DNA of 17,657 bases from Solobacterium sp. (GCA_017543025.1 JAFYGX010000012.1:1-17657), one strand, 5' to 3'; shown: positions 1 through 8,021, counted from the stretch's first letter. Notes: a model not told the origin generated them from the letters alone. A program made the numbers and translations.

Positions 1-123
1 ACCATTCCCTATGAGATTCTCAGCCTGATCTCAGAGCGGGTTACCCGTGTTTATATGCGAAACGGCATCCAGGTCAGCGAACGCAACGGCCGTGTGCTGG
101 AATCCCACGTCAATGCAGAATGA
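1..123 (+). CDS. alr: Alanine racemase, C-terminal 40 residues (partial)
   Basis: An open frame runs from the left edge to a TGA at 121-123 and gives a 40-residue C-terminus. It begins TIPYEILSLISERVTRVYMR, which matches the end of PLP-dependent alanine racemases, where a T-I-x-Y-E-[IV]-x-x-x-[IL]-x-x-RV-x-RV-Y stretch closes the C-terminal beta domain. The enzyme converts L-alanine to D-alanine for peptidoglycan. The start and PLP lysine lie outside the window, so activity cannot be judged. A GNRA-loop terminator follows 18 nt after the stop, which separates it from the his operon. A related amino-acid racemase of the same fold is the main alternative. Confidence 0.72.
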   Translation, partial: TIPYEILSLISERVTRVYMRNGIQVSERNGRVLESHVNAE

Positions 124-141
124 GCAGAACCGAATACACAG

Positions 142-165
142 AAGAGCCGGGAAACCGGCTTTTCC
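142..165 (+). terminator. Rho-independent terminator after alr
   Basis: The arms AGCCGG (145-150) and CCGGCT (155-160) enclose a GAAA tetraloop, and AAG/TTT-type pairs extend the base. The sequence TTTTCC follows. The hairpin lies just after the alr stop and before the his promoter. Confidence 0.8.
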
Positions 166-262
166 TTATGGCAGCCAATATGAAAAAACAGATCATTCTG
201 CTGAAACGGATGTCTGAAATGAAAAACTTTCTGAAAAAAAGAAGGAAATCGCTTTCACGACA

Positions 263-271
263 TGCTATGAT
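263..271 (+). promoter_or_regulatory. Probable his operon promoter (extended -10)
   Basis: TGC-TATGAT at 263-271 has the TGn extension plus a 5/6 match to TATAAT. No good -35 box sits 16-18 nt upstream, which is tolerable for an extended -10 promoter. Initiation near 278 would leave a leader of only about 20 nt holding the GGAGG (288-292) of hisC. That leaves no room for a histidine leader peptide, attenuator or T-box, and I see none between 166 and 298. Confidence 0.5.
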
Positions 272-298
272 AAGAAAACAAAAATCCGGAGGTGTGAC

Positions 299-1363
299 AT
301 GTCCCGCTATCTGAACTGCAGCTATAAATCACTGAGCCCGTATGTTCCGGGCGAAATCCCGCGTGACAGGGTGGTTCTGAAACTGAATACCAATGAGTCT
401 CCCTTTCCGCCTTCACCAGGCGTGCTGCGCTGTTTCAATGAAGAAAACGGAAAAAGTCAGCGTCTTTACGGCGATCCTTCCAGCCGGGATCTGAACCGGG
501 CAATTGCCGGTGCGTATGGTGTGCGAAGTGAAAATATCATATCCTGCGGCGGCAGTGATGAAGTGCTGGAACTGGCATTTCTTGCATATGGGCAGGATGG
601 AATTGTATGCCCGGATGTAACGTACGGGTTTTATCCGGTGCTGACGTCGCTTCACCATATCGATCTGAAAACAGTTCCGCTGGAAGAGGATTTTTCGGTG
701 AACATTGAGGATTATGCGGCTGCCGGACGCGCTGTTGTGCTTGCCAATCCGAACGCTCCGACCGGTCTGTACCTCGGCCGGGATGCGATTGAAGCGCTGG
801 TCCGCTCCAATCCGGATCATGTGGTGATCATCGATGAAGCTTATGTGGATTTCGGAAATGAAACCATGATACCGCTGACAAAGGAGTATGATAACCTGCT
901 TGTTGTACAGACTTTTTCAAAATCCCGCAGTCTTGCGGGGGCGCGGATCGGGTTTGCCTGCGGTAATGAAGAGCTGATTGAAGATCTGGAGCGGCTGCGC
1001 AATTCCCGCAATCCGTATAATGTGACACGGCTTTCACAGCTGCTTGGAATCGCAGCTGTTATGGAAGCCGCATATTACCGGGACAACATAATGAAAATCG
1101 TACAGAACCGGGACTGGACGATGCGGCGCCTGCGTGAACTTGGCTTTGACGGGCCGGAAAGCGGCGCGAACTTCGTCATGGTGAAGCATAAAACGCTCAG
1201 CGGGGATGAGGTGAACCGGAAGCTCAGGGAAAAGGGAATTCTGGTACGGCATTTTACATCAGAGCGGATCAGAGATTATAACCGGATCACGATCGGGACC
1301 CGGCAGGATATGGAACAGCTGATACAGACGCTAAAGGAGATTGTCAATGGATCGGACAGCTGA
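299..1363 (+). CDS. hisC: Histidinol-phosphate aminotransferase
   Basis: This 354-residue protein is a fold-type I PLP aminotransferase of the usual HisC length. It transfers an amino group from glutamate to imidazole acetol phosphate, giving histidinol phosphate. The visible active-site signature is ANPNAPTG with Asn150, IIDEAYVDF with Asp179 and Tyr182, and SFSKS-type TFSKSRSLAGARIGF with the Schiff-base Lys208 and phosphate-binding Arg216. The N-terminal LNTNESPF motif (about 29-36) is also typical. The ATG at 299 has GGAGG six nt upstream. It is the first gene of the his operon, and its last 17 nt overlap hisB, suggesting coupled translation. HisC enzymes can also act on aromatic amino acids, but the operon fixes the main role. 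Confidence 0.96.
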   Translation: MSRYLNCSYKSLSPYVPGEIPRDRVVLKLNTNESPFPPSPGVLRCFNEENGKSQRLYGDPSSRDLNRAIAGAYGVRSENIISCGGSDEVLELAFLAYGQDGIVCPDVTYGFYPVLTSLHHIDLKTVPLEEDFSVNIEDYAAAGRAVVLANPNAPTGLYLGRDAIEALVRSNPDHVVIIDEAYVDFGNETMIPLTKEYDNLLVVQTFSKSRSLAGARIGFACGNEELIEDLERLRNSRNPYNVTRLSQLLGIAAVMEAAYYRDNIMKIVQNRDWTMRRLRELGFDGPESGANFVMVKHKTLSGDEVNRKLREKGILVRHFTSERIRDYNRITIGTRQDMEQLIQTLKEIVNGSDS

Positions 1364-1940
1364 AGTCTGCCGTAAAACGGCAGAAACTGATATTGAACTG
1401 AAACTGAATCTGGACGGAAACCCGAAGAACAGCCGGATTGATTCCGGCGTCGGATTCCTGGACCATATGCTTGTTCTGTTCGCAAAGCATGCAGGGTTTG
1501 AACTGCAGCTGACCTGCAGGGGAGACACGCAGGTGGATGATCATCACAGCACGGAAGATATCGGAATCGCACTGGGAAAGGCGATCAGGGAAGCTCTGGG
1601 CGAGAGAAAAGGGATCCGCCGCTATGCAAGCCTGGCCCTGCCGATGGATGAAGCGCTTGTTCTTACCGCACTGGATCTTTCCGGCCGTGGCGGAGCCTTT
1701 TTTGAAGTGGAATTTCCGACGGAAAAAGTAGGAATGTTTGATACGGAACTGACGGAGGAATTTTTTACTGCATTTGCACTGAATGCGGGCATTACGCTGC
1801 ATATGCGGAAGCTTGCAGGAAAGAACAGTCATCATATCGCAGAGGCGTGCTTCAAGGGACTGGGCCGCACGATGCGGGAAGCGGTCAGCTATGACGACCG
1901 GTTCCGCGATGAAATTCCATCCACCAAGGGGGTATTATGA
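1347..1940 (+). CDS. hisB: Imidazoleglycerol-phosphate dehydratase
   Basis: From ATG 1347 the protein has 197 residues, the length of the stand-alone dehydratase. There is no N-terminal phosphatase domain as in the bifunctional enterobacterial HisB. It removes water from imidazole glycerol phosphate to give imidazole acetol phosphate. The Mn-binding histidine clusters are all present: GFLDHML (36-42), DDHHSTED (64-71) and SHHIAE (161-166). I chose ATG 1347 over the in-frame TTG at 1341 because AAGGAGA at 1334-1340 is spaced correctly only for the ATG. It overlaps hisC by 17 nt and hisZ by 4 nt (ATGA). Because the phosphatase half is missing, histidinol-phosphate phosphatase must be encoded elsewhere. 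Confidence 0.96.
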   Translation: MDRTAEVCRKTAETDIELKLNLDGNPKNSRIDSGVGFLDHMLVLFAKHAGFELQLTCRGDTQVDDHHSTEDIGIALGKAIREALGERKGIRRYASLALPMDEALVLTALDLSGRGGAFFEVEFPTEKVGMFDTELTEEFFTAFALNAGITLHMRKLAGKNSHHIAEACFKGLGRTMREAVSYDDRFRDEIPSTKGVL

Positions 1941-3007
1941 CGCCTGAAGAAAAACTGAACCGGCTGTTTGCGTCATTCGGCTACCGGAAATTCCGGATGG
2001 CAAAGTTTGAAGAATATGACCTGTATGCGTCCAACCGTGATTTTCTGACAAGCAGTCAGATCATCACATTCAATGATCTTGACGGAAAGCTGCTGGCACT
2101 GAAGCCGGATATTACGCTTTCGATCATCAAAAGCACCTTCGGGCCCCGCCGGGTTTACTACAACGAAATGGTTTACCGGGTCCGGGACCGGCATTACCGT
2201 GAGATTCCTCAGGCTGGCGTGGAGTGCATCGGGGAAGCAGACCCGTATATGGAAGCGGAAGTGATTGCGCTTGCCGCAAATGCGCTGAAGGTCATCGAAG
2301 AGAACTGTATTCTCCGGATCTCCGATGTGAGTCTGCTGGATACGCTGGTGGAAACGCTGGAGGTACCCGAGTCCTATCGGGAATATGTGATTGAGGCAAT
2401 GGCGTCCAAACGGGCGGATTATCTTCGCGGACTGGGAGAAACAGGGATCCTCTGCAGACAGAATGCATCTGTGCTGGCTTCGCTCAGCGAACTGTATCTT
2501 CCGCTGAAGCAGGGCGTCAGGGAAGTGGGAACGATTGTTTCTTCAGAAGAACTGAAGCCGGCGCTTGATCATCTTGCCCGGCTGTGCGATATCTTGGAAG
2601 GGTTCGGCGTACTGGAGAAGGCATACCTTGATCTTTCGCTGATCAATTCCATGGATTATTACAACGGCATAATCTTTCAGGGGGCGGTAAGTACGATTCC
2701 GGTGCCGGTGCTTTCCGGCGGCAGATATGACAGGCTCTGTGAAAAGATGGGAAAGCCATTCGGAGCAGTCGGATTTGCGGTCTATATGGATGCGGTGGAA
2801 AACCGCCGCAGGCAGAACAGGCATTATGACGGAGATATTCTGATCCTCTATACGAAACAGGATGATCCCTGTGTGCTTGCCGGTACTGTCAGAAAGCTGA
2901 CGGAGCAGGGGTATAAGGTGCTTGCGGCCAAGAAACAGGATGCGGAAGAAAACCGCTGGAAACGGGTTATGACGCTTGAGGAAGCAGTACAGGAGGCGAA
3001 GCTATGA
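1937..3007 (+). CDS. hisZ: ATP phosphoribosyltransferase regulatory subunit
   Basis: This 356-residue protein has a histidyl-tRNA synthetase-like class II core but is shorter than true HisRS and lacks a recognisable anticodon-binding domain. Landmarks are ALKPDIT (54-60), the motif 2-like YYNEMVYR (74-81), GVECIGE (94-100), DYYNGIIFQG (240-249) and SGGRYDRL (260-267). HisZ does not charge tRNA. It forms a hetero-octamer with the short HisG, which is required for catalysis and for histidine feedback inhibition. It sits directly before hisG with a 4-nt ATGA overlap at both ends, and the short form of HisG next door supports the assignment. Confidence 0.95.
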   Translation: MTPEEKLNRLFASFGYRKFRMAKFEEYDLYASNRDFLTSSQIITFNDLDGKLLALKPDITLSIIKSTFGPRRVYYNEMVYRVRDRHYREIPQAGVECIGEADPYMEAEVIALAANALKVIEENCILRISDVSLLDTLVETLEVPESYREYVIEAMASKRADYLRGLGETGILCRQNASVLASLSELYLPLKQGVREVGTIVSSEELKPALDHLARLCDILEGFGVLEKAYLDLSLINSMDYYNGIIFQGAVSTIPVPVLSGGRYDRLCEKMGKPFGAVGFAVYMDAVENRRRQNRHYDGDILILYTKQDDPCVLAGTVRKLTEQGYKVLAAKKQDAEENRWKRVMTLEEAVQEAKL

Positions 3008-3633
3008 TCAATGTCGCGCTGCCGAAAGGCCGGCTCGGAGATAAGGTATATGAACGGCTGGCTGCGGCAGGATACGAATGTCCGGAGATTCTGGATAAAT
3101 CCTCACGCCGTCTGGTGTTTGAGAACAGAGAAAAAGGAGTGCGGTATTTCAATGTGAAGCCGACCGATGTCGCGGTATATGTGGAGCGCGGTGCGGCGGA
3201 TGTCGGAATTGCCGGAAAGGATATTCTGCTGGAGTATGAACCGCAGGTATATGAACTGCTGGATCTCGGTATTGGAGTGTGCCGGATGTGTATTGCGGCA
3301 GAAGCTGATTTTTATGACGATACGGACCGGCCGCTGCGGGTAGCTACCAAGTTTCCGAATATCGCCAGAGATTACTATGAGGGACAGGGCAGGGATATCG
3401 ATATTATCAAGCTGCATGGCTCGATTGAACTCGCTCCGATTCTCGGACTGGCTGACGTGATCTGCGATATCGTTGAAACCGGCAGCACGCTGAAGGAAAA
3501 CAATCTGGTTGTGCGGGAAGAAGTAGTGCCGATCAGTGCCCGCTTCATTGCCAATCGTGTTTCATGGCAGTTCAGGCACGAAGAGATCATTCGGATGAAA
3601 CGCGCGCTTGAGGCGCAGGAGGACCTTGTATGA
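3004..3633 (+). CDS. hisG: ATP phosphoribosyltransferase, short (HisZ-dependent) form
   Basis: HisG catalyses the first committed step, joining ATP and PRPP into phosphoribosyl-ATP. At 209 residues this is the short form, which lacks the C-terminal regulatory ACT-like domain of the ~300-residue HisG and relies on HisZ. The N-terminal VALPKGRL motif (4-11) and the PRPP-binding loop DIVETGSTL (155-163) are clear. Translation starts at an ATG overlapping the hisZ stop (ATGA). Being next to hisZ matches the expected 1:1 complex. Confidence 0.97.
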   Translation: MINVALPKGRLGDKVYERLAAAGYECPEILDKSSRRLVFENREKGVRYFNVKPTDVAVYVERGAADVGIAGKDILLEYEPQVYELLDLGIGVCRMCIAAEADFYDDTDRPLRVATKFPNIARDYYEGQGRDIDIIKLHGSIELAPILGLADVICDIVETGSTLKENNLVVREEVVPISARFIANRVSWQFRHEEIIRMKRALEAQEDLV

Positions 3634-4925
3634 TTCGGATCTATGAAACAGGAACGATCAGAGATGAAGAGATTTTTCTGAGAAGCAGTGAAACAGCAGA
3701 TGTAGCGCCTGCAGTCACAGCAATCCTGCAGGATGTGAAAGCACGCGGGGACGAAGCGGTAAAAGAATATACGGAGCGGTTTGATCATGCGGTTCTTTCT
3801 GATCTTCAGGTCAGTGAAGCGGAGATCGAACAGGCGGTAAAGAGCGTTGATCCGGTGCTGCTCAGAGTGATGCATGAAGCGGCGGAGAATATCGCGCACT
3901 ACCATGAAAATCAGGTCCGGCATGATTTTACGGTTACTGACAGACCGGGGGTGATACTCGGCCAGCGGGTGCTTCCGCTGGAGCGGGTTGGCATCTATGT
4001 GCCGGGCGGGACAGCCGCTTATCCCAGTACAGTGCTGATGGATGCGATACCGGCGAGGATTGCCGGCGTGAAGGAAATCATCATGACGACTCCTCCTTCC
4101 GGAGACGGAACGATTAATCCGAATATTCTTGCGGCTGCGTACATTGCCGGGGTCAGCCGGATCTATAAATGCGGCGGCGCACAGGCAATCGGTGCGCTTG
4201 CCTATGGCACAGCGTCGATTCCGTCTGTAGATAAGATCGTCGGTCCGGGCAATGCCTATGTCGCAGAGGCGAAGAAACAGGTGTTCGGCGTAACCGGCAT
4301 CGATATGGTTGCCGGGCCGAGCGAAGTGCTGGTCATCGCAGACGGTGCGTCGAATCCGGTCTTTGTCGCCGCTGATCTGCTTTCCCAGGCGGAGCACGAC
4401 CGGATGGCCAGTGCGGTTCTGATCACAGACAGTAAAGAACTGGCAGAAGCGGTGCAGAGTGAAATTGAAACACAGTTGAAGACGCTGGAGCGGGAAGAAA
4501 TTGCGCGCACGTCAATCGACCATAACGGGAAGATCATTCTTGTGGCAGACCTGGTTCAGGCAGTGGAGTGTTCGAACCGGATCGCTCCGGAACATCTGGA
4601 GCTCTGTGTGGATGATCCGTTTGCGCTGCTGCCGCTTGTGAAAAATGCCGGCTCGGTATTCCTCGGCCGGTATAACCCCGAGCCGATGGGGGACTATTTT
4701 GCCGGACCGAATCATACGCTTCCGACCATGGGTACCGCGCGTTTCTACAGTCCGCTTTCCGTGGATGATTTTGTCCGGAAAATGCAGTTCAGCTACTTTA
4801 CGAAAGACGCGCTGGCACAGGATGCGCCGAAGGTGAGTCTGTTTGCCCGCTCGGAAGGACTGACTGCGCACGCAAGAGCGGTGGAGCTGCGGTTTGAGGA
4901 GAACAAAGATGATAGCGGTCGTTGA
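3630..4925 (+). CDS. hisD: Histidinol dehydrogenase
   Basis: This 431-residue protein has the usual HisD length. It oxidises L-histidinol to L-histidine in two NAD-dependent steps. The zinc ligands line up with the family: Gln253 and His256 (in LLSQAEHD), Asp355 (MGDYF) and His414 (LTAHARA). The catalytic pair Glu321-His322 is in IAPEHLEL. GPGNAYVAEAK (205-215), GPSEVLVIAD (229-238) and GPNHTLPTMGTARFYSPLSV (359-378) are further signatures. It starts at an ATGA overlap with hisG, and its last 17 nt overlap hisH. Confidence 0.97.
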   Translation: MIRIYETGTIRDEEIFLRSSETADVAPAVTAILQDVKARGDEAVKEYTERFDHAVLSDLQVSEAEIEQAVKSVDPVLLRVMHEAAENIAHYHENQVRHDFTVTDRPGVILGQRVLPLERVGIYVPGGTAAYPSTVLMDAIPARIAGVKEIIMTTPPSGDGTINPNILAAAYIAGVSRIYKCGGAQAIGALAYGTASIPSVDKIVGPGNAYVAEAKKQVFGVTGIDMVAGPSEVLVIADGASNPVFVAADLLSQAEHDRMASAVLITDSKELAEAVQSEIETQLKTLEREEIARTSIDHNGKIILVADLVQAVECSNRIAPEHLELCVDDPFALLPLVKNAGSVFLGRYNPEPMGDYFAGPNHTLPTMGTARFYSPLSVDDFVRKMQFSYFTKDALAQDAPKVSLFARSEGLTAHARAVELRFEENKDDSGR

Positions 4926-5532
4926 TTATGGGGTCGGAAACCTGTTTTCGCTGAAATGTTCTCTTTCTTCAATCGGCCAGGAGCCCGTTGTGACGCGTGA
5001 GAGGGACGTGATACTGAATGCGGACCATGTGATTCTGCCGGGGGTCGGAGCGTTCGGGGATGCGATGAAGAAGCTGGTGGAGACCGGCATGAAGGATGTT
5101 GTGCTCGAGGCGGCGGGTAACGGAACGCCGCTGCTTGGCATCTGTGTGGGAATGCAGATGGAATTTGAAGAAGATCATGAGTTTGGCGTACATCAGGGAC
5201 TTGGTCTGATTCCCGGTACAGTCAGGGCAATCGCGCCGGTAATCGGAGAAGGGCTTGATGTGCCTCATATGGGCTGGAACAGCCTGCAGTACGTTAAATA
5301 CTGCCCGCTGTTTGACGGCGTGGAAGAAGGATCGTTTGTCTATTTTGTCCATTCCTATGCGGCATTTGGCTGTGATCCTTACACGGTTGCGCGCAGTGAG
5401 TACGGAATTCCGTTAACTGCGGCTGTTCAGAACGGAAATGTGTTCGGAACGCAGTTTCATCCGGAGAAGAGCGGCGAAGTCGGACTGAAAATACTGAAGA
5501 ACTTCTGTGAATACCGGGGAGGTGCGTTATGA
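4909..5532 (+). CDS. hisH: Imidazole glycerol phosphate synthase, glutaminase subunit
   Basis: From ATG 4909 the protein has 207 residues and is a class I glutamine amidotransferase. It releases ammonia from glutamine and passes it to HisF through the HisF barrel. The catalytic triad is visible: Cys79 in GICVGMQ, and His184 and Glu186 in FHPEKS. PGVGAFGDAM (44-53) forms the oxyanion-side loop. AGGAGA at 4897-4902 points to ATG 4909; an in-frame TTG at 4894 would sit on the ribosome binding site. The start lies 17 nt inside hisD, the same overlap length as hisC/hisB. hisA follows with an ATGA overlap. Confidence 0.96.
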   Translation: MIAVVDYGVGNLFSLKCSLSSIGQEPVVTRERDVILNADHVILPGVGAFGDAMKKLVETGMKDVVLEAAGNGTPLLGICVGMQMEFEEDHEFGVHQGLGLIPGTVRAIAPVIGEGLDVPHMGWNSLQYVKYCPLFDGVEEGSFVYFVHSYAAFGCDPYTVARSEYGIPLTAAVQNGNVFGTQFHPEKSGEVGLKILKNFCEYRGGAL

Positions 5533-6251
5533 TTCTGCTTCCGGCAATTGATCTGTATGAGAAAAAAGGCGTGCGGCTCTACAAAGGACAGTACGATCAG
5601 ATGACGGTATATACGGAAGACCCGGTTTCCTTTGCGAAGGGAATCGAGGCAGACGGAGCTTCCTGGCTTCATGTAGTAGATCTGGAAGGGGCAAGAGACG
5701 GAACATCCGCAAATCTCGAAGTGATCCGTTCAATTGTGAAAGAGACCGGTCTGCAGGTGGAGTGCGGAGGCGGGATCCGAACATTTGAAACAATTGAAAC
5801 CCTGCTGGACTGCGGCGTTAAGCGTGTGATACTCGGTACGAAGGCACTGGAATCGGAAGATTTTCTGAAGGAAGCGCTGCGCCGGTATGCCGAATCGATC
5901 GCAGTCGGCGTTGATGCACGGGACGGAAAGGTTGCGACCCATGGCTGGACAGCGACAAGTGATACGGATGCACAGGTATTTGTCCGGCATCTGAGGGAAC
6001 TTGGGGTCCGTACGGTAATCGCAACGGATATCAGCCGGGACGGAGCGATGAGAGGAACGAATCTTTCTTATTACAGGCAGCTTTCTGAAGTGAAGGGAAT
6101 CGATCTGATCGCCAGCGGAGGAGTCTCTTCAATTGCGGATATTCAGGCGCTCAGAGAAGCCGGGATGTATGGGGCGATTCTCGGAAAAGCAATGTATACC
6201 GGAGCGGTGAGTGTAGAAGAAGGCCTTGCGGCAGCGGAGGGAAGACTATGA
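5529..6251 (+). CDS. hisA: ProFAR isomerase (HisA)
   Basis: This 240-residue (beta/alpha)8 barrel performs the Amadori rearrangement of ProFAR to PRFAR. The two catalytic aspartates are present: Asp8 in LPAIDLY and Asp129 in VGVDARDGKVATHGW. Phosphate-binding glycines appear in ECGGGIR (78-84) and IASGGVS near the C-terminus. It overlaps hisH and hisF by 4 nt each. A PriA-type dual his/trp role is known in actinobacteria, but nothing here suggests it. Confidence 0.96.
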   Translation: MILLPAIDLYEKKGVRLYKGQYDQMTVYTEDPVSFAKGIEADGASWLHVVDLEGARDGTSANLEVIRSIVKETGLQVECGGGIRTFETIETLLDCGVKRVILGTKALESEDFLKEALRRYAESIAVGVDARDGKVATHGWTATSDTDAQVFVRHLRELGVRTVIATDISRDGAMRGTNLSYYRQLSEVKGIDLIASGGVSSIADIQALREAGMYGAILGKAMYTGAVSVEEGLAAAEGRL

Positions 6252-7006
6252 TTACAAAGCGGATCATCCCCTGTCTGGATGTGAAAAACGGAAGAGTTGT
6301 CAAGGGAACCAACTTTGAAGGCCTGAAAGATGTCAGCGATCCGGTACAGCTTGCGGAGTATTACTCGAAGTCCGGTGCGGATGAACTGGTTTTCTATGAT
6401 ATTACAGCTTCCCATGAAGGGAGAAATCTGTTTACCGATATTCTGGTATCGGCTGCTTCAAAGATCTTCATTCCGCTTACGGTCGGCGGCGGCATCCGGA
6501 AAACAGAAGACTTCGGCCGGGTGCTGGCGTGCGGAGCGGATAAGGTCAGCGTCAACAGCGGTGCGATCAGTGATCCGGATCTGATTGGTCGGGCAGCGGC
6601 GAAATACGGCAGTCAGTGCGTGGTGCTTTCCGTTGATGCAAAGCGTGTGAACGGAAAATACCATGTGTTTCAGAATGGTGGCCGGATCGATACCGGAATC
6701 GATGCCCTGGAGTGGATCAGAGACGGTGTGAAGCGCGGAGCAGGAGAAGTCGTTCTGAACTCGATCGACACCGACGGGGTAAAACAGGGATTTGATCTTG
6801 AAATGCTGGAAGAAGTCAACCGTCTGGTACAGGTTCCGGTGATCGCCTCCGGCGGAGCTGGCGGAATTGATGATTTTGCGGATCTGTTTGAGAAGATCCC
6901 TTCCATCAGTGCCGGACTTGCGGCATCGATTTTCCATTATGGCGAAGTGGAGATCAGAGATCTCAAGCTTGCGCTCAGACAGAAAGGCATCGCTGTGCGT
7001 CTATGA
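6248..7006 (+). CDS. hisF: Imidazole glycerol phosphate synthase, cyclase subunit
   Basis: This 252-residue (beta/alpha)8 barrel is the partner of HisH. It uses the channelled ammonia to convert PRFAR to imidazole glycerol phosphate and AICAR. Catalytic Asp11 ([14 protein letters not shown]) and Asp130 (VLSVDAKR) are in place, as are the phosphate-binding TVGGGIR (78-84) and VIASGGAGG loops. It resembles HisA because the two arose by an old duplication, and they lie side by side here. The ATGA overlap continues at both ends. Confidence 0.97.
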   Translation: MITKRIIPCLDVKNGRVVKGTNFEGLKDVSDPVQLAEYYSKSGADELVFYDITASHEGRNLFTDILVSAASKIFIPLTVGGGIRKTEDFGRVLACGADKVSVNSGAISDPDLIGRAAAKYGSQCVVLSVDAKRVNGKYHVFQNGGRIDTGIDALEWIRDGVKRGAGEVVLNSIDTDGVKQGFDLEMLEEVNRLVQVPVIASGGAGGIDDFADLFEKIPSISAGLAASIFHYGEVEIRDLKLALRQKGIAVRL

Positions 7007-7359
7007 TCAGAGATGAAGCGATCCGGTGGGATGAAAAGGGGCTTCTGCCCTGCATCGTGCAGGATTATGAAACCGGGCGTGTTCTGACGCTTGCCTATAT
7101 GAACAGAGAGAGCTTTGCGATCACAAAGGAAAAGGGCCTGACCTGTTTCTGGTCGCGCAGCCGGCAGGAACTCTGGCTGAAAGGAGAGACCTCCGGCAAT
7201 TACCAGCATATCGTTTCGATGGAGCTGGACTGTGACGGGGATGCCCTGCTGGTGCGGGTAAAGAAAGACGGGCCGGCCTGTCACAGAGGGACTGACAGCT
7301 GCTTTGATACAGATGAAAGGATAACGTTCAGTGAAGAACGGGAAGGAAACGGCGAATGA
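7003..7359 (+). CDS. hisI: Phosphoribosyl-AMP cyclohydrolase
   Basis: This 118-residue protein opens the adenine ring of phosphoribosyl-AMP. The metal-binding aspartates are in DCDGD (76-80), and the zinc cysteines are Cys93 and Cys100 in [28 protein letters not shown] (49-66) is the substrate-binding hallmark. It is a single-domain HisI, with the pyrophosphohydrolase encoded separately by the next gene. The ATG overlaps the hisF stop and the stop overlaps hisE, both as ATGA. Confidence 0.96.
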   Translation: MIRDEAIRWDEKGLLPCIVQDYETGRVLTLAYMNRESFAITKEKGLTCFWSRSRQELWLKGETSGNYQHIVSMELDCDGDALLVRVKKDGPACHRGTDSCFDTDERITFSEEREGNGE

Positions 7360-7682
7360 GCGAAACAGAATTTGATCTGAATACACTGTACAAACTTCTG
7401 GAAGGAAGAAAAAAGGAGCTTCCGGAAGGGTCGTATACGACTTATCTGTTTGAAAAGGGACTTGATAAAATCCTGAAAAAGATCGGCGAAGAATCAACCG
7501 AAGTGATTATTGCGGCAAAGGACCGGGATAACGCAGAGACGATTTATGAAATTGCAGATCTTACCTATCATGTCATGGTTCTGATGGTGGAAGCGGGCAT
7601 CTCCGTGGAAGATATCCGCCGGGAACTTGCCGGAAGACATGTGATCGATCACAAAGTGAAACAGGAAAAAATGACCGGATAA
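7356..7682 (+). CDS. hisE: Phosphoribosyl-ATP pyrophosphohydrolase
   Basis: This 108-residue protein belongs to the all-alpha (MazG-like) NTP pyrophosphohydrolases. It cleaves pyrophosphate from phosphoribosyl-ATP, the second step of the pathway. The acidic metal site is visible as [10 protein letters not shown] (44-53) and EIADLTYH (65-72). It is the last gene of the operon, starts at an ATGA overlap with hisI, and is followed 8 nt after its TAA by a terminator. Confidence 0.95.
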   Translation: MSETEFDLNTLYKLLEGRKKELPEGSYTTYLFEKGLDKILKKIGEESTEVIIAAKDRDNAETIYEIADLTYHVMVLMVEAGISVEDIRRELAGRHVIDHKVKQEKMTG

Positions 7683-7690
7683 CGGCTGAA

Positions 7691-7720
7691 ACAGGAGGGT
7701 AGAAATCTTCCTGTTTTTTT
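7691..7720 (+). terminator. Terminator of the his operon
   Basis: ACAGGAGG (7691-7698) pairs with CTTCCTGT (7707-7714) around an eight-base loop, with one G-T wobble. A run of seven T follows. Confidence 0.9.
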
Positions 7721-7730
7721 GTGAAAAGGA

Positions 7731-7759
7731 TTGAAATCCTGAGTTAGTTAATATAAACT
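7731..7759 (+). promoter_or_regulatory. Probable feo promoter
   Basis: TTGAAA (7731-7736) is a plausible -35 box. The -10 box could be TATAAA (7752-7757, 15-nt spacer) or TAAACT (7754-7759, 17-nt spacer). Either -10 lies inside the palindrome at 7744-7761, which is the arrangement expected for repression. Confidence 0.55.
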
Positions 7760-7782
7760 AATTGAAGTTAGAAAAAACTAAC
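7744..7782 (+). promoter_or_regulatory. Double palindrome, candidate metal-repressor operator of feo
   Basis: TTAGTTAATATAAACTAA (7744-7761) is an 18-bp palindrome with eight of nine base pairs matching. Five bases later GTTAGAAAAAACTAAC (7767-7782) is a second inverted repeat with a different spacing. The result is four TTAG/CTAA half-sites in alternating orientation. TTAG...CTAA ends resemble operators of DtxR/IdeR/MntR-family metal repressors, and the position over the -10 of an iron-uptake operon fits. No Fur-type box is seen. The regulator is inferred, not encoded here. Confidence 0.55.
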
Positions 7783-7808
7783 AGCGATCTGGCGGAAAGG
7801 AGATCAGC

Positions 7809-8021
7809 ATGCTTCCATTAACATTGGCAGAAATCGGAAGGGAATATACGATCCTGCGGATCGGCGGTAATCCGGCAGTGAAAAAACACCTCGAGGATCT
7901 CGGGTTTCATGCGGGAAGTACTGTGATTGTGGTCTCGGATATCGGCGGGAATCTGATCGTTAACGTAAAGGAGACGCGGATTGCCCTCGACAAAACGCTG
8001 GCATCCAAACTGTTTGTGTAA
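7809..8021 (+). CDS. feoA: FeoA family protein (first copy)
   Basis: This 70-residue protein has the size and pattern of the SH3-like FeoA domain: LxLxEIGREYTILRIGG at the start, HLEDLGFHAGSTVIVV in the middle and VKETRIALDKTLASKLFV at the end. FeoA is a small cytoplasmic partner thought to act on the GTPase or channel of FeoB. AAAGGAGAT at 7796-7804 sits five nt before the ATG. It is the first gene of feoA-feoA-feoB, and its sequence differs clearly from the second copy, so this is an old pair and not a recent duplication. Confidence 0.9.
   Translation: MLPLTLAEIGREYTILRIGGNPAVKKHLEDLGFHAGSTVIVVSDIGGNLIVNVKETRIALDKTLASKLFV

Noticed and set aside
120..314. A 64-codon frame between alr and hisC
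   Set aside because: It runs through the alr terminator and the his promoter, has no ribosome binding site, and its lysine richness simply reflects A-rich non-coding DNA.
3375..4397. A 340-codon minus-strand frame opposite hisG and hisD
   Set aside because: It lies antisense to two clear genes, has no family resemblance and is a by-product of their codon bias.
7731..7808. A Fur box at feo
   Set aside because: No TGATAAT-N-ATTATCA-like sequence is present; the palindromes have TTAG/CTAA ends instead.
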